Origin: DASQZK01 sp963809925
Lineage (GTDB): Bacteria; Bacteroidota; Bacteroidia; Bacteroidales; GCA-2748055
DNA length: 64,000 bases
Direction of reading: 5' to 3'
NCBI GenBank assembly: GCA_963809925.1
Contig: CAWELH010000008.1
Span: 372,001-436,000 of the forward strand
The stretch's first letter is position 1; each line of letters begins with the position of its first letter. A program made the position numbers and the translations under genes. Under the pieces are notes generated by a model, which was given only the letters and a program-made list of their open reading frames with translations, did not search any database and was not told the origin of the DNA. Below are positions 17,334 to 27,232 of the stretch, in pieces.

Positions 17334-18806
17334 TCAGTCTACGTTATCATGGAGGTAGGAATTGTCTTCGCGGAGTTTCGGCCCTCCTTTGTCTTCATCT
17401 TCCGTAAGTTTATACTTCGAGACATTGGATTCAGCGGAAGGTTTTTCAGGCTTAATGGGAATTTTTTTCCTGAGGTAGGCGGGTTCATTTTCCAGTTGTT
17501 CAATGGTTTCATTTTCACTTCCGGGATTATACCCTGCCTGTTTCAGCCGCTCCTGAACTTCCTTGAGCCGTTTCACACGTTCTTCCCTTTTCTGGGAATC
17601 ATCATCGGGTTTTTTTCCCTTTTTGTCCTTATGGTCTTCGTACAGGATATACTGTTCCGCACTTTCATCCTTATTTTTAAATTCGAAGATTCCCTGGTGG
17701 ACGTTTTCACCGGCACCTGCCTTGTCTCTGATTTCAAATTCCCCGGAAACTGATCTCACCTCCGAATTCTTCAGATTATCGCGGAGGGGATATTTGTCGT
17801 AGTGTTTTTTTGCTGCATACAGTTCCGGAATACTATTCGTGCCGAAGCCTGTGGCGATGATGGTAACACTTATGCTGTCGCCGAGTGAATCGTCATTCCC
17901 GGTACCCCATATTACGAGGGCAGATTTGTCGGTTGCCTGGTTCACATAATCGGTGATCTCCCCAACTTCGTCCATACTGATTTCCTCGTTTCCGGAGGTG
18001 ATATTCAGGAGGATGCTTTTTGCGCCGGTAATATCGTTATTATTGAGCAAAGGAGAAGTGAGTGCCTGTTCGATCGCCTTTATCGCTCTGTCTTCACCGC
18101 TGGCCATTGCTGATCCCATGATGGCCACACCACTGTTGGTCATTACCGTCTGCACGTCGGCAAAGTCAACATTGATATAGCCGTGGACTGTGATGATCTC
18201 GGCGATCCCTTTGGCGGCAGTAGCAAGAACGTCATCGGCCTTGGAAAAGGCATGGGAAATCTTCAGATTCCCGTAAATCTCCCTCAGCTTTTCATTGTTA
18301 ATGACAAGAAGTGAATCTACGTATTTCTGCATCTCATTGATTCCCTCAATGGCCTGGTTTATCCTTTGTTGTCCTTCGAAGCCGAAAGGTATGGTCACTA
18401 TGGCAACAGTAAGAATCCCGAGTTCGCGGGCAACTTTGGCGATCACAGGTGCGGCACCGGTGCCGGTACCCCCTCCCATGCCCGCCGTGATAAAGACCAT
18501 CCTGGTATTTGTACCCAGTACCTCGGTGATCCTGTCGATATTTTCGAGGGCTGCTTCACGGCCAATATCCGGTTTATTACCGGCTCCCCGGCCTTCGGTA
18601 AGCGATTCCCCGAGTTGTATCTTGACAGTCACCGGACTGTTCAATAAAGCCTGCGCATCGGTATTGCACACCACAAAGTTGACATCGGTGATGCCTTTAT
18701 TGTACATGTGATTAACCGCATTGCTCCCTCCACCGCCAACGCCAACCACTTTAATCATGGATGACCTTTCTACCGGCAAATCAAAATTCATCAATTCTTC
18801 AGCCAT
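17334..18806 (-). CDS. ftsZ: Cell division GTPase FtsZ
   Basis: Tubulin-like GTPase that polymerises into the division ring. 490 residues: GTP-binding start VGVGGGGSNAVNHM (about 21-34), tubulin signature GGGTGTGAAPVIA (about 110), T7 loop region NVDFADVQTVM, then a long acidic/basic linker after residue 330. The conserved C-terminal peptide that docks FtsA is seen as PAYLRKKIP near residues 435-443, but about 50 further residues follow it, ending in YLHDNVD; longer tails after this peptide are usual in Bacteroidota. It follows ftsA by 47 bases. Confidence 0.97.
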   Translation of the reverse strand: MAEELMNFDLPVERSSMIKVVGVGGGGSNAVNHMYNKGITDVNFVVCNTDAQALLNSPVTVKIQLGESLTEGRGAGNKPDIGREAALENIDRITEVLGTNTRMVFITAGMGGGTGTGAAPVIAKVARELGILTVAIVTIPFGFEGQQRINQAIEGINEMQKYVDSLLVINNEKLREIYGNLKISHAFSKADDVLATAAKGIAEIITVHGYINVDFADVQTVMTNSGVAIMGSAMASGEDRAIKAIEQALTSPLLNNNDITGAKSILLNITSGNEEISMDEVGEITDYVNQATDKSALVIWGTGNDDSLGDSISVTIIATGFGTNSIPELYAAKKHYDKYPLRDNLKNSEVRSVSGEFEIRDKAGAGENVHQGIFEFKNKDESAEQYILYEDHKDKKGKKPDDDSQKREERVKRLKEVQERLKQAGYNPGSENETIEQLENEPAYLRKKIPIKPEKPSAESNVSKYKLTEDEDKGGPKLREDNSYLHDNVD

Positions 18807-18853
18807 GGCTACATTATTTTACATTTAATAATACGTTTATCAGAGGCAGGATA

Positions 18854-20173
18854 TTACATCGTTGCACCGTCCTCATCAAAGATATCGGTAATGGCATTCT
18901 TCAAGGATTCGAATAATTTACCGCCCGAACGACTCTTCTTACCATTCCCCTTTGCTACATTTTCCGCCAGCTTTGCGGCTTCATTTTCTGCAACCGCTGT
19001 TTTTTCGTTATGCTCAAGGAGATATTCATAACCTTTGAGCAGCAGTCCGATACTGGTGGAATACATGGGTTGGTTCACTTCTTCCTTCGCTTCGGCCACC
19101 AGTCTCTCATTGGGAAATCCGACCCTGACATCCATACCGGTTTTGAACCTGACAAGCTGCGGCAGATGCCGGAGCATGGCTCCCCCTCCGGTAAGCACGA
19201 TCCCTGCGGCCAGTTTATCCATAAAGCCTGAGTTTTCGATCTCGTACATGACGGCATCGATAATTTCCTCCATCCTCGACTGGATGATGTATGCCAGGCT
19301 CTTGAAGCTGATTTCTTTTGGTTCGCGACCGCTGATACCAGGAATGGTCACGACCTTGTCTTCCTGGGCAAGATCACCCAGTGCTGAGCCGAATTGTACT
19401 TTCAGCGATTCTGCCTGGCGCTGAAGAATGGAACAGCCTTCCTTAATATCCCTGGTCACGACGTTACCACCGAAAGGAATGACGGCGGTATGCCTGATGA
19501 TATCATCATAATACACAGCCACGTCAGTAGTTCCACCACCGATATCCACAAGTGCCACGCCGGCTTCCTTCTCGTCACCGGTAAGTACTGCCTCACTTGA
19601 TGCCAGGGGTTCAAGGATGAGCTGTTTAACATTGAGACCTACCCGGTTAATGCATTTTTCAATATTTCTTGCTGAAGCGATCTGTCCCACAACAATATGA
19701 AAATTTGCTTCGAGGCGTTTGCCTGACATGCCAACAGGATTTTTCACACCGGTCTCACTGTCAACGATAAAGTTCTGGGGAAGTACATGAATGATTTCTT
19801 CACCCACATCAACCGGTATTTTATACATATCTTCCACCAACTTCCGGATATCCGACCTGGTGATCTCATCTTCATAGGAGTCCCTGTTAATATATCCGCG
19901 GTTACGGATCGACTTGATGTGCTGTCCGGCGATACCGACAAATACATCGCTAAACCGGACACCGGACATCGTCCTTGTTTCCCGAACGGTAGATTCAATA
20001 GCATTTACAGTTTCCTCAATATTGAGTACAACCCCGCGCTTTACTCCTTTTGATGTTGTCTTGCTCATGCCCAGGACTTCCAGGCGCTCATTTTCATTGA
20101 TACGACCGACGATCGTTACGATCTTGGTAGTACCAATATCAATTGCCGCAACAATTTGATCTTTTTGTGCCAT
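18854..20173 (-). CDS. ftsA: Cell division protein FtsA
   Basis: Actin-like ATPase that anchors FtsZ to the membrane and recruits later division proteins. 439 residues. The N-terminus AAIDIGTTKIVTIVG holds the phosphate-1 motif; SHS2/1C region with VFVGIAGQHIKSI; phosphate-2 motif VALVDIGGGTTDVAVY; adenosine motif GIVLTGGGAML. The C-terminus (KKSRSGGKLFESLKNAITDIF) is a plausible amphipathic membrane-targeting helix. Starts 4 bases after ftsQ ends. Confidence 0.96.
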   Translation of the reverse strand: MAQKDQIVAAIDIGTTKIVTIVGRINENERLEVLGMSKTTSKGVKRGVVLNIEETVNAIESTVRETRTMSGVRFSDVFVGIAGQHIKSIRNRGYINRDSYEDEITRSDIRKLVEDMYKIPVDVGEEIIHVLPQNFIVDSETGVKNPVGMSGKRLEANFHIVVGQIASARNIEKCINRVGLNVKQLILEPLASSEAVLTGDEKEAGVALVDIGGGTTDVAVYYDDIIRHTAVIPFGGNVVTRDIKEGCSILQRQAESLKVQFGSALGDLAQEDKVVTIPGISGREPKEISFKSLAYIIQSRMEEIIDAVMYEIENSGFMDKLAAGIVLTGGGAMLRHLPQLVRFKTGMDVRVGFPNERLVAEAKEEVNQPMYSTSIGLLLKGYEYLLEHNEKTAVAENEAAKLAENVAKGNGKKSRSGGKLFESLKNAITDIFDEDGATM

Positions 20174-20177
20174 AGTG

Positions 20178-20964
20178 TTATCGTTTTGTGCAGATTACTT
20201 GATTTTTATATTTCAGATTGATCTTTTCATAATTATTCCAGCCTTCAAAGCGGAGTCCGTCATGATATAGTACCCTCAGTTTCCTGAACTTTGTACCGAT
20301 ATCATCGGCGTCTCCGAAGATGATCTGATGTGCTCCGACTCTTGGAATCAGCTCAAAATCCTGGTCCCGGTCAAAATACACTTGAACCACCTGGTAGCTC
20401 CAGAAGCGGTTCCGGTCAATAAACGATGCCAGTTTCAGTGCACCCAGCCATTCGGCATATTTATCCCTGTCGCTGAGACTGTCGAGATTCTGCGCATTTC
20501 TCAGATCGGCATCTTCGGTAAAATACCCGTTGGCAATAAGCACATGAGGTGCAAAATTGCCCCGGGCCGGCAGTATGAAGCCCTCCGCATCAAGGTAGTA
20601 GCTGTTCTGGGATGGGGTGATGATCCTGACCACCGGTTTTCGCTGAGTGATATCGACACTGATGACGCCGTCAACACTTGCGTAGATTTCTGCCTTCCGG
20701 ATATAGGGCTTCTTTAGCAGGCTCCCCTCAAGTTCTCTTGTATTGATCTCATTCACAGGATATCCCAGGATATGATTTCCGTTACTCAGTAGGATCTTTT
20801 CGATATCGCCTTTATTATAAAATCCGCTGCTGAGTGGTATCGAAGAGGTTTATCCTGAGTTCCCTGCATACGGTCGATGAGTTGCGTGCAGCGGTGAAGC
20901 TGAGCACCACAAACATGTAGGCCAGGAAGCCGAAAATGAGCAATATGTTTAGTACCTTTTTCAT
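20178..20964 (-). CDS. ftsQ: Cell division protein FtsQ, with apparent one-base frameshift
   Basis: Bitopic division protein linking early and late divisome parts. The start ATG at 20964 overlaps the murC stop in an ATGA arrangement and encodes MKKVLNILLIFGFLAYMFVV, a short cytoplasmic end and membrane anchor, followed by SFTAARNSSTVCRELRINL and DTTQQRIL, then a double stop TAA TAA. The rest (FYNKGDIEKILLSNGNHILG, then YPVNEINTRELEGSLLKKPY and the FtsQ domain) is in the next frame. The total span is 787 bases, one more than a multiple of three. Removing one base from the CGGATTTT run (20819-20823 on the plus strand) joins both parts into about 261 residues. Sequencing error, real mutation and programmed +1 shifting are all possible. 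Confidence 0.85.
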
Positions 20965-22343
20965 GGCAGTATGTCAAGTAAAAGCCTCTTCAGGGGTTCA
21001 ACAAGCCTGTCAATATCGCCGGCCCCCATGGTAAGCAGGACCTCGGGCTTCATTTTTTCCACCATCTGCAGCAACTGTTCTTTCCCACAATGGATTCTTT
21101 TACCGGAGTTCTCCAGTTTGTCAAGGATAATCATCGGGCTCACCCCATCGATCGGCTCTTCTCTTGCCGGATAGATATCGAGCAGGATGACATCGTCGAG
21201 TGCGGAAAGGCTCTGCGCAAATTCAGGCGCAAAATCACGTGTGCGGGTATACAGGTGAGGCTGGAAGATCCCGGTCAGTTTTTTGCCAGGCAGTGCTTCC
21301 CTGACAGAGCTGATGAATGCCTTCAGTTCTTCGGGATGATGTGCGTAATCATCAATGAACAGGCAATCCGGTCTGTCGATGATAACATCAAAGCGTCTCT
21401 TCACTCCCTTATACCCTTTCATTCCTCCTTTTATTCCGGCATCCCCGGCGCCATTCAGCCATGCCAGTGCGCAGGCAGCAACGGCATTCTCAATATTCAC
21501 CCTTCCGTAAACACTGGGGTGCAGTTCCTCGATGAACCCACCGGGGGTTTTCAGGCTGAATGTAAAGGTGAAACCCTTGTGCTGAATATTCAGGGCGCAA
21601 AAATCTGTGTCACCATCAAGGCTATAGGTATAAACGGTAAGATGAGCCGCATCTTTAACGGAAAGTCCCTTCTTCAGCAGCAGTATGCCCCCTTTTCTTA
21701 TCTGGGATGCGAAAAGACTGAATGACTCAATCAAGGCTTCACGGTTGCCGTAAATATCGAGATGGTCTGCATCCATGGCTGTAATGACAGCCATTTCAGG
21801 ATAAAGTGTAAGGAAGGAACGATCAAATTCATCAGCCTCAACCACAACGATTTCAGCCTCCGGATCGAAATTGAAATTGGTCCCTGTATTCTTGCTGATC
21901 CCTCCCAGGAACGCACCAGCCCTGATGCCCGATGTCTTCAGGATGTGGCTGAGCATGGCAGAAATGGTCGTCTTCCCGTGTGTACCGGCCACAGCAAGTA
22001 CTTTGGTATCGCCGATGACCAGGCCAAGGGCTTCGGAACGCTTGAGTACGCTGAACTTATGCTCCCTGAAAAATAACAATCCGGAATGCATTGCCGGTAT
22101 GGCAGGTGTGTACACTACAAGTGTGCCGTCAGGTATCCGGAAATCTTCCGGGATGACTGAGCTATCCTCCTCAAATTGGACAGAAATACCCTCATCCTGC
22201 AACTGATCGGTAATAGAGGTGGAAACACGGTCGTACCCTGCCACTCTGATGCCTATGGCATTGAACCAGCGGGCCAGGGCGCTCATTCCAATACCGCCAA
22301 TGCCGATAAAATAAGCTCTCTTTATGTTGGCAGGTTTCCTCAT
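20961..22343 (-). CDS. murC: UDP-N-acetylmuramate--L-alanine ligase
   Basis: Adds L-Ala to UDP-MurNAc, the first amino acid of the peptidoglycan stem. 460 residues: Rossmann-like start FIGIGGIGMSALARWF, ATP-binding GTHGKTTISAML (about 117-128), VVEADEFDRSFL, and DDYAHHPEELKAFI in the middle domain, all typical for MurC. It overlaps murG upstream and ftsQ downstream by four bases each (ATGA), so translation is likely coupled. Confidence 0.96.
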   Translation of the reverse strand: MRKPANIKRAYFIGIGGIGMSALARWFNAIGIRVAGYDRVSTSITDQLQDEGISVQFEEDSSVIPEDFRIPDGTLVVYTPAIPAMHSGLLFFREHKFSVLKRSEALGLVIGDTKVLAVAGTHGKTTISAMLSHILKTSGIRAGAFLGGISKNTGTNFNFDPEAEIVVVEADEFDRSFLTLYPEMAVITAMDADHLDIYGNREALIESFSLFASQIRKGGILLLKKGLSVKDAAHLTVYTYSLDGDTDFCALNIQHKGFTFTFSLKTPGGFIEELHPSVYGRVNIENAVAACALAWLNGAGDAGIKGGMKGYKGVKRRFDVIIDRPDCLFIDDYAHHPEELKAFISSVREALPGKKLTGIFQPHLYTRTRDFAPEFAQSLSALDDVILLDIYPAREEPIDGVSPMIILDKLENSGKRIHCGKEQLLQMVEKMKPEVLLTMGAGDIDRLVEPLKRLLLDILP

Positions 22344-23434
22344 AACAGTTTAAAGATCTCCTCGGCAATACGCCTGGCAGCATCTGGAACCGCCATTTTT
22401 TTTATATTTCTTGATAATTCCTCCATTCTCTTTTCATCCTTCAGCAAGTCCATGCATTCTTTCACCAGTAATGTCTCTGCCTGTTTGTCGGTCACATGTA
22501 TCGCAGCATTCTTCTTTACAAGTGCCATGGCATTCTTTGTCTGGTGGTCCTCCGCTACATTCGGAGAGGGGACCAGAATTACCGGCTTGCCCACCAGAGC
22601 AAGCTCAGAAATCGTACCCGCTCCCGCCCTGGAAATAATCACATCGGCAGCACCAAATGCCAGTTCCATATTCTTTATGAAGGGTACGACCATTATGTTT
22701 TTCTTATACATTTGCTCGACCTTTGCATTGATCTCATCGAAGTAAATCTTCCCTGTTTGCCATATAAGCTGAATATCGTCAGAGAAAATGTCAAGGCCGG
22801 CCTCAATACTTTTGTTTATGGTTCCGGCTCCAAGGCTTCCTCCGATTACAAGCACGGTTTTTTTTCCCGGTACCATATCAAAAAACCTTTGCCCCTGCAC
22901 TCTCTGTTCATTGCTGCCCGGTATATCCGGCCTCACAGGATTGCCTGTGAAAACAATATTTTCGGGAGGGAAATACGTATCCATATCATCGTAGGCGACA
23001 AAAATTTTAGATGCTTTTTTAGCCAGAATCCTGTTGGTTACCCCGGCATAGGAATTCTGTTCCTGGATCACTATCGGAATGCCATTTTTGGCTGCTGCCC
23101 GAAGGATGGGTCCGCTTGCATACCCGCCAACACCTACAGCAATGTCAGGACGGAACTCGGCAATGATCCTGGCCGACTTCCTTGCGCTGCGAAACAGCCG
23201 GATAAAAAAGCTGAAGTTTTTCCATATCTTTTTCCGCTGAAAGCCGGCCACCGGCAGGCCGATGATCTTATAGCCCGCTTCAGGGACCTTTTCCATCTCA
23301 ATCTTACTATCGGCACCTACAAACAGGATCTCCGTGTCGGGACGCAATTCCATTAGTGCGCCGGCAATGGAGATGGCCGGGAAGATATGTCCCCCGGTAC
23401 CGCCGCCACCGATGATAATCCTGCTATTCTTCAT
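22340..23434 (-). CDS. murG: MurG, lipid II-forming GlcNAc transferase
   Basis: Transfers GlcNAc from UDP-GlcNAc to lipid I, giving lipid II at the inner face of the membrane. 364 residues of the GT28 family: N-terminal glycine loop GGGTGGHIFPAISIA, GVGGYASGPILRAA, VIQEQNSYAGVTNRILAK, and the sugar-nucleotide site SRAGAGTISELALVGKP followed by ILVPSPNVAEDHQTKNA. Overlaps ftsW by 11 bases and murC by 4. Confidence 0.96.
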   Translation of the reverse strand: MKNSRIIIGGGGTGGHIFPAISIAGALMELRPDTEILFVGADSKIEMEKVPEAGYKIIGLPVAGFQRKKIWKNFSFFIRLFRSARKSARIIAEFRPDIAVGVGGYASGPILRAAAKNGIPIVIQEQNSYAGVTNRILAKKASKIFVAYDDMDTYFPPENIVFTGNPVRPDIPGSNEQRVQGQRFFDMVPGKKTVLVIGGSLGAGTINKSIEAGLDIFSDDIQLIWQTGKIYFDEINAKVEQMYKKNIMVVPFIKNMELAFGAADVIISRAGAGTISELALVGKPVILVPSPNVAEDHQTKNAMALVKKNAAIHVTDKQAETLLVKECMDLLKDEKRMEELSRNIKKMAVPDAARRIAEEIFKLL

Positions 23435-24596
23435 AATTCTCCGTTTCGGCTTCCGCCATTTTTAATCTGTCTTCTTCCAAGCCCCAGCTCACACTCAGGA
23501 TAACGCCGAGAGCAATAGAGGTGAATAATACCGATGATCCCCCGCTACTGATGAAGGGCAAAGGCTGACCGGTTACCGGGACGAGATTTACTGCCACGGC
23601 CATATTGACCATCGCCTGGAAAACGATGATCAGGCACAGTCCTATCGATACAAGGGCAGCAAAAGTCCTGCTGCTCCGCCTCACGATAAGCCCCGCCCTG
23701 AAAAGCAACCAGAGATAAAGTGCCAGCACGGCAATACCGCCTATAAGACCATACTCCTCAATAATAATGGCATAAATAAAATCGGAGTTTGCCTGGGGCA
23801 GCTTTTCCTTTTGTATACTGTTACCCGGACCACGACCGAAAATGCCGCCATTCACAATAGCAACCTTGGCCCTGTTGACCTGGTAGTTGTTTACACTTTC
23901 GTCTTCATTACTTCTGAAGTTTTCGATCCTGCTGCGCCAGGTTCCTGCCCTGCCCTCCATGTTCATTATTTTCATGCCCTGCATCAGCAGAAAGAACATC
24001 AGTGCGGCACCTGCCAGGGTGAGTAGTAGGAATTTTACCGGGATTCTGCCTACAAACATCAGGATCATGCTTGAGACAAGCAGGATGGCTGCGGTGGAAA
24101 AGTTTGCCGGTACGATGAGCAGACAAACAGCGAGCACTGCGCCAAGCAAGGGCAGGTAGGTTTCCTTCAACTTGTTCAGCCTGTCCTGCTTCTGCGACAG
24201 GATACGGGCCACATACATGATCAGGGCAATCCTGGCAAAATCGGAAGGCTGTATTGTAAAACCGGTGCCGGGGACATCAAGCCACCGCCGTGCGGCATTT
24301 ACATCCCTGCCGGTGAACAGTGTCACAACCAACAACGGGATAGCCATGTAGAAAAACAACTGCGAAAGTTTTGAAAAATACCTGTACGGGATATGGTGGG
24401 TAAGAACGATAACAAAAAGACCAAGGCAGAGAACGATCATCTGTTTGATCAGGAAATAAATTGTACTCCCCCCATGCGTGCTGATTGCCAATGACTGAGA
24501 GGAGCTATAGACCGCCAGAAGTGAAATAACGGACAGCAGGATGATGACCATCCAGATTACCCTGTCTCCTTTTATATACCTGACGCTTTTCATCAT
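23424..24596 (-). CDS. ftsW: SEDS glycosyltransferase FtsW
   Basis: Polymerises lipid II at the septum together with its transpeptidase partner FtsI, also encoded here. 390 residues with about ten hydrophobic segments. SEDS landmarks: DVNAARRWLDVPGTGFTIQP (the RRWL motif), SDFARIALIMYVAR, NGGIFGRGPGNSIQKEKLP, SDFIYAIIIEEYGLIGG and LPFISSGGSSVLFT near the end. Placed between murD and murG as in most dcw clusters. RodA is less likely because of this position. Confidence 0.95.
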   Translation of the reverse strand: MMKSVRYIKGDRVIWMVIILLSVISLLAVYSSSQSLAISTHGGSTIYFLIKQMIVLCLGLFVIVLTHHIPYRYFSKLSQLFFYMAIPLLVVTLFTGRDVNAARRWLDVPGTGFTIQPSDFARIALIMYVARILSQKQDRLNKLKETYLPLLGAVLAVCLLIVPANFSTAAILLVSSMILMFVGRIPVKFLLLTLAGAALMFFLLMQGMKIMNMEGRAGTWRSRIENFRSNEDESVNNYQVNRAKVAIVNGGIFGRGPGNSIQKEKLPQANSDFIYAIIIEEYGLIGGIAVLALYLWLLFRAGLIVRRSSRTFAALVSIGLCLIIVFQAMVNMAVAVNLVPVTGQPLPFISSGGSSVLFTSIALGVILSVSWGLEEDRLKMAEAETENYEE

Positions 24597-24619
24597 ATAT
24601 CTTGCTCTGTGTATCTTTA

Positions 24620-25966
24620 TTATAGTTCCCTGACCGCCTCCTTAAACTGTCTTCCCCGGTCTTCGTAATTCTCAAAGAGGTCGAAGCTGGCACATGCCGG
24701 AGATAGAAGTACCGTATCTCCGTTTTTACCAAGATGATAGGCTTTCTTCACCGCCTCTTTCATCGATGTGGTTTCGGTAATGTCGACGATAACGCCTTCA
24801 AAAGCCTTACGTAGCTTTGTATTGTCTTTCCCAAGACAAATCAGTGCCTTGACCCGTTCATGTACCAGCGACTTCAGCGTTTCATAATCATTCCCCTTGT
24901 CTGTACCCCCGGCAATCCATATCACCGGAGAGTGCATGCTCTCCAGCGCGTACCACGTGGAATTCACGTTTGTTGCTTTTGAGTCGTTAATAAATTCAAT
25001 GCCATGAACCTTCAGAACGGGCTCCAGCCTGTGTTCAACGCTCTGGAAATCCATCAGTGCTTCCCTGATGACTTCCTTTCTGATCTTCAATACACTTCCT
25101 GCGATCCCGGCGGCCATGCTGTTATATGTGTTGTGCCTTCCCCTCAAAGCAAGTTCATTCACCGACATGGAAAAATCGACATCATCGAATTCTATTCTCA
25201 TAAAGTTTGCCTCATCCACCCAGGCCACATCGTCTTCTTTACGGTTGAAGGCATATGGCAGCTGACGGGCTTTGGTCACGATACGCTCCAGTTCCTTGAT
25301 GGTAATCTCATCGTCGGAACAAAACACAAAATATTCATCTTCAGTAAGGTTCTGTGTGATCCTGAATTTTGAATCAACGTAGTTCTGAAGATTGTAATCG
25401 TATCTGTCGAGGTGATCAGGTGTGATATTTAGCAGAATGGCGATATCGGCCTTGAACTCAAACATTCCGTCGAGCTGAAAGCTGCTGATCTCAAGGACGT
25501 AGTAGTCGTAGTCCTCGGTGGCTACCTGGTATGCAAAACTTGTCCCTATATTCCCGGCAATACCCGCATTCATACCCGCCTTTCTCATCATGTGATGGAT
25601 GAGTGAGGTAGTGGTGGTCTTACCGTTACTTCCGGTGATGCAGATTTTTTTTGCCGTGGTATATTGCCCGGCAAATTCAATTTCTGAGATAATCCTGATT
25701 TCTTTCTTGCGAATTAATTGTATGATCACGGAACTGTCGGGTATCCCCGGACTTTTGATAATGATGTCGGCGTTAAGAATAAGCTTCTCGGTATGTCTGT
25801 TCTCCTCATAGGGAATGTCACGGGCACTCAGCATTTCCTTATACCTGGGTTTTATTTTTCCGATATCGGTGACAAATACATCAAAGCCCTGGTTTTGTGC
25901 AAGGATCGCAGAACCTGTTCCACTTTCCCCCGCGCCCAAAATGACTATTCTCTGAATTTGTTCCAT
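24620..25966 (-). CDS. murD: UDP-MurNAc-L-Ala--D-glutamate ligase
   Basis: Adds D-Glu to UDP-MurNAc-L-Ala. 448 residues: N-terminal VILGAGESGTGSAILAQ, ATP loop GSNGKTTTTSLIHHMM, NIGTSFAYQV, LEISSFQLDGM and NDSKATNVNSTWYALE, IWIAGGTDKGNDYETL in the C-terminal domain, all MurD signatures. 23 bases before ftsW, 18 bases after mraY. Confidence 0.96.
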   Translation of the reverse strand: MEQIQRIVILGAGESGTGSAILAQNQGFDVFVTDIGKIKPRYKEMLSARDIPYEENRHTEKLILNADIIIKSPGIPDSSVIIQLIRKKEIRIISEIEFAGQYTTAKKICITGSNGKTTTTSLIHHMMRKAGMNAGIAGNIGTSFAYQVATEDYDYYVLEISSFQLDGMFEFKADIAILLNITPDHLDRYDYNLQNYVDSKFRITQNLTEDEYFVFCSDDEITIKELERIVTKARQLPYAFNRKEDDVAWVDEANFMRIEFDDVDFSMSVNELALRGRHNTYNSMAAGIAGSVLKIRKEVIREALMDFQSVEHRLEPVLKVHGIEFINDSKATNVNSTWYALESMHSPVIWIAGGTDKGNDYETLKSLVHERVKALICLGKDNTKLRKAFEGVIVDITETTSMKEAVKKAYHLGKNGDTVLLSPACASFDLFENYEDRGRQFKEAVREL

Positions 25967-25984
25967 ATCCTTCTCTTTCTTTTT

Positions 25985-27229
25985 TTACCTGATCTTTAGT
26001 GTTACAATTGTTATAACTGCGAGCAGAATCCCCACGATCCAGAATCTGGTTACGATCTTGGCTTCCGGGTAACCTTTCATCTGGTAATGATGATGAAGAG
26101 GCGACATTCTGAAAATCCTTCGTCCTTCCCCATATTTCCTCTTTGTATATTTGAACCAGCTCACCTGTATCATCACCGAGAGGCTTTCGACCAGGAATAT
26201 GCCGCATAGTATCGGTATCAGCAGTTCTTTCCTTATAATAATGGCAAAGACGGCAATAATGCCGCCAATGGAGAGGCTGCCTGTGTCGCCCATAAAGACC
26301 TGGGCCGGGTATGAGTTATACCAGAGAAATCCGACTGTGGCCCCGATGAATGCACTGGCAAAGATCACCAGCTCACCGATATGCGGGATGTACATGATAT
26401 TCAGGTAATCGGCAATGATGGTGTTACCCGAGACATAGGCCAGTATACCCAGGGTAGTGCCGATGATCGCCGCCGAGCCCGTCGCCAGTCCGTCGAGGCC
26501 GTCGGTCATGTTGGCCCCGTTGGAGACAGCGGTCACTATGAAAATAACGACCAGCACAAAAACGATCCATGCATAGCGCGAGGCCTCTCCTTTCATGAAC
26601 CACACCAGCCTGGCATAATCGAACTCATTGTTTTTCAGGAATGGGATGGTCGTCAACGTCGACTTCGTATCTTCAACCCTGTAGTACCTGCCGTTCTCTA
26701 CAACCACCAGATTCGTGCTTTCAACGGCTTCCATAACAGATATGCGCTGTTTTTCCCTGATGGTAACATCATTACTGAAAAACAGGATCATTCCCACCAT
26801 AAGCCCAAGTCCAACCTGGCCCAGAACTTTGAACCTCCCGGCAAGACCTTTCTTATTTCTTTTGTAGACTTTGATGTAATCATCCAGAAAACCAATCAGC
26901 CCAAGCCAGAGTGTTGTAAGAAGCATGATCTGGATATAGACGTTGGTAAGGTCCCCGAAAAGAAGTGTGGGGATGAGGATGGAGCCCAGTATGATAAGCC
27001 CTCCCATGGTCGGAGTCCCTGTTTTTTCCATCTGCCCGCGTAATCCAAGGTCTCTGACGGTTTCGCCGATCTGTTTTCTCTGCAACATCCGGATGATGCT
27101 CCGACCAAAAACCATGGAGATAACGAGGGATGTAATTAATGCTATGGCCGACCGGAAAGAGATGTACTGGAAAACACCAGCTCCCGGAAAGTCAAGTTTA
27201 TCAAGATATCCAAATAAATAGTAAAGCAT
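25985..27229 (-). CDS. mraY: Phospho-MurNAc-pentapeptide transferase MraY
   Basis: Makes lipid I from UDP-MurNAc-pentapeptide and undecaprenyl phosphate. 414 residues, about ten membrane helices. Key motifs: GTPTMGGLIILGS, FLDDYIKVYKRNKKGL with the catalytic aspartate pair, NGANMTDGLDGLA, and FRMSPLHHHYQMKG with the histidine cluster. Longer than E. coli MraY (360) because of an insertion of about 50 residues around 180-240 (FSNDVTIREKQRISVMEAVE onward), an insertion common to Bacteroidota. Confidence 0.96.
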   Translation of the reverse strand: MLYYLFGYLDKLDFPGAGVFQYISFRSAIALITSLVISMVFGRSIIRMLQRKQIGETVRDLGLRGQMEKTGTPTMGGLIILGSILIPTLLFGDLTNVYIQIMLLTTLWLGLIGFLDDYIKVYKRNKKGLAGRFKVLGQVGLGLMVGMILFFSNDVTIREKQRISVMEAVESTNLVVVENGRYYRVEDTKSTLTTIPFLKNNEFDYARLVWFMKGEASRYAWIVFVLVVIFIVTAVSNGANMTDGLDGLATGSAAIIGTTLGILAYVSGNTIIADYLNIMYIPHIGELVIFASAFIGATVGFLWYNSYPAQVFMGDTGSLSIGGIIAVFAIIIRKELLIPILCGIFLVESLSVMIQVSWFKYTKRKYGEGRRIFRMSPLHHHYQMKGYPEAKIVTRFWIVGILLAVITIVTLKIR

Positions 27230-27232
27230 CAG

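Noticed and set aside
20786..20977. 63-codon frame upstream of the ftsQ domain
   Set aside because: It is the third reading frame of the ftsQ start region; the frame starting at 20964 gives the proper FtsQ membrane anchor instead.
22496..23356. 286-codon open frame on the plus strand inside murG
   Set aside because: Antisense to murG with no recognisable domain; murG motifs are intact in the other strand.
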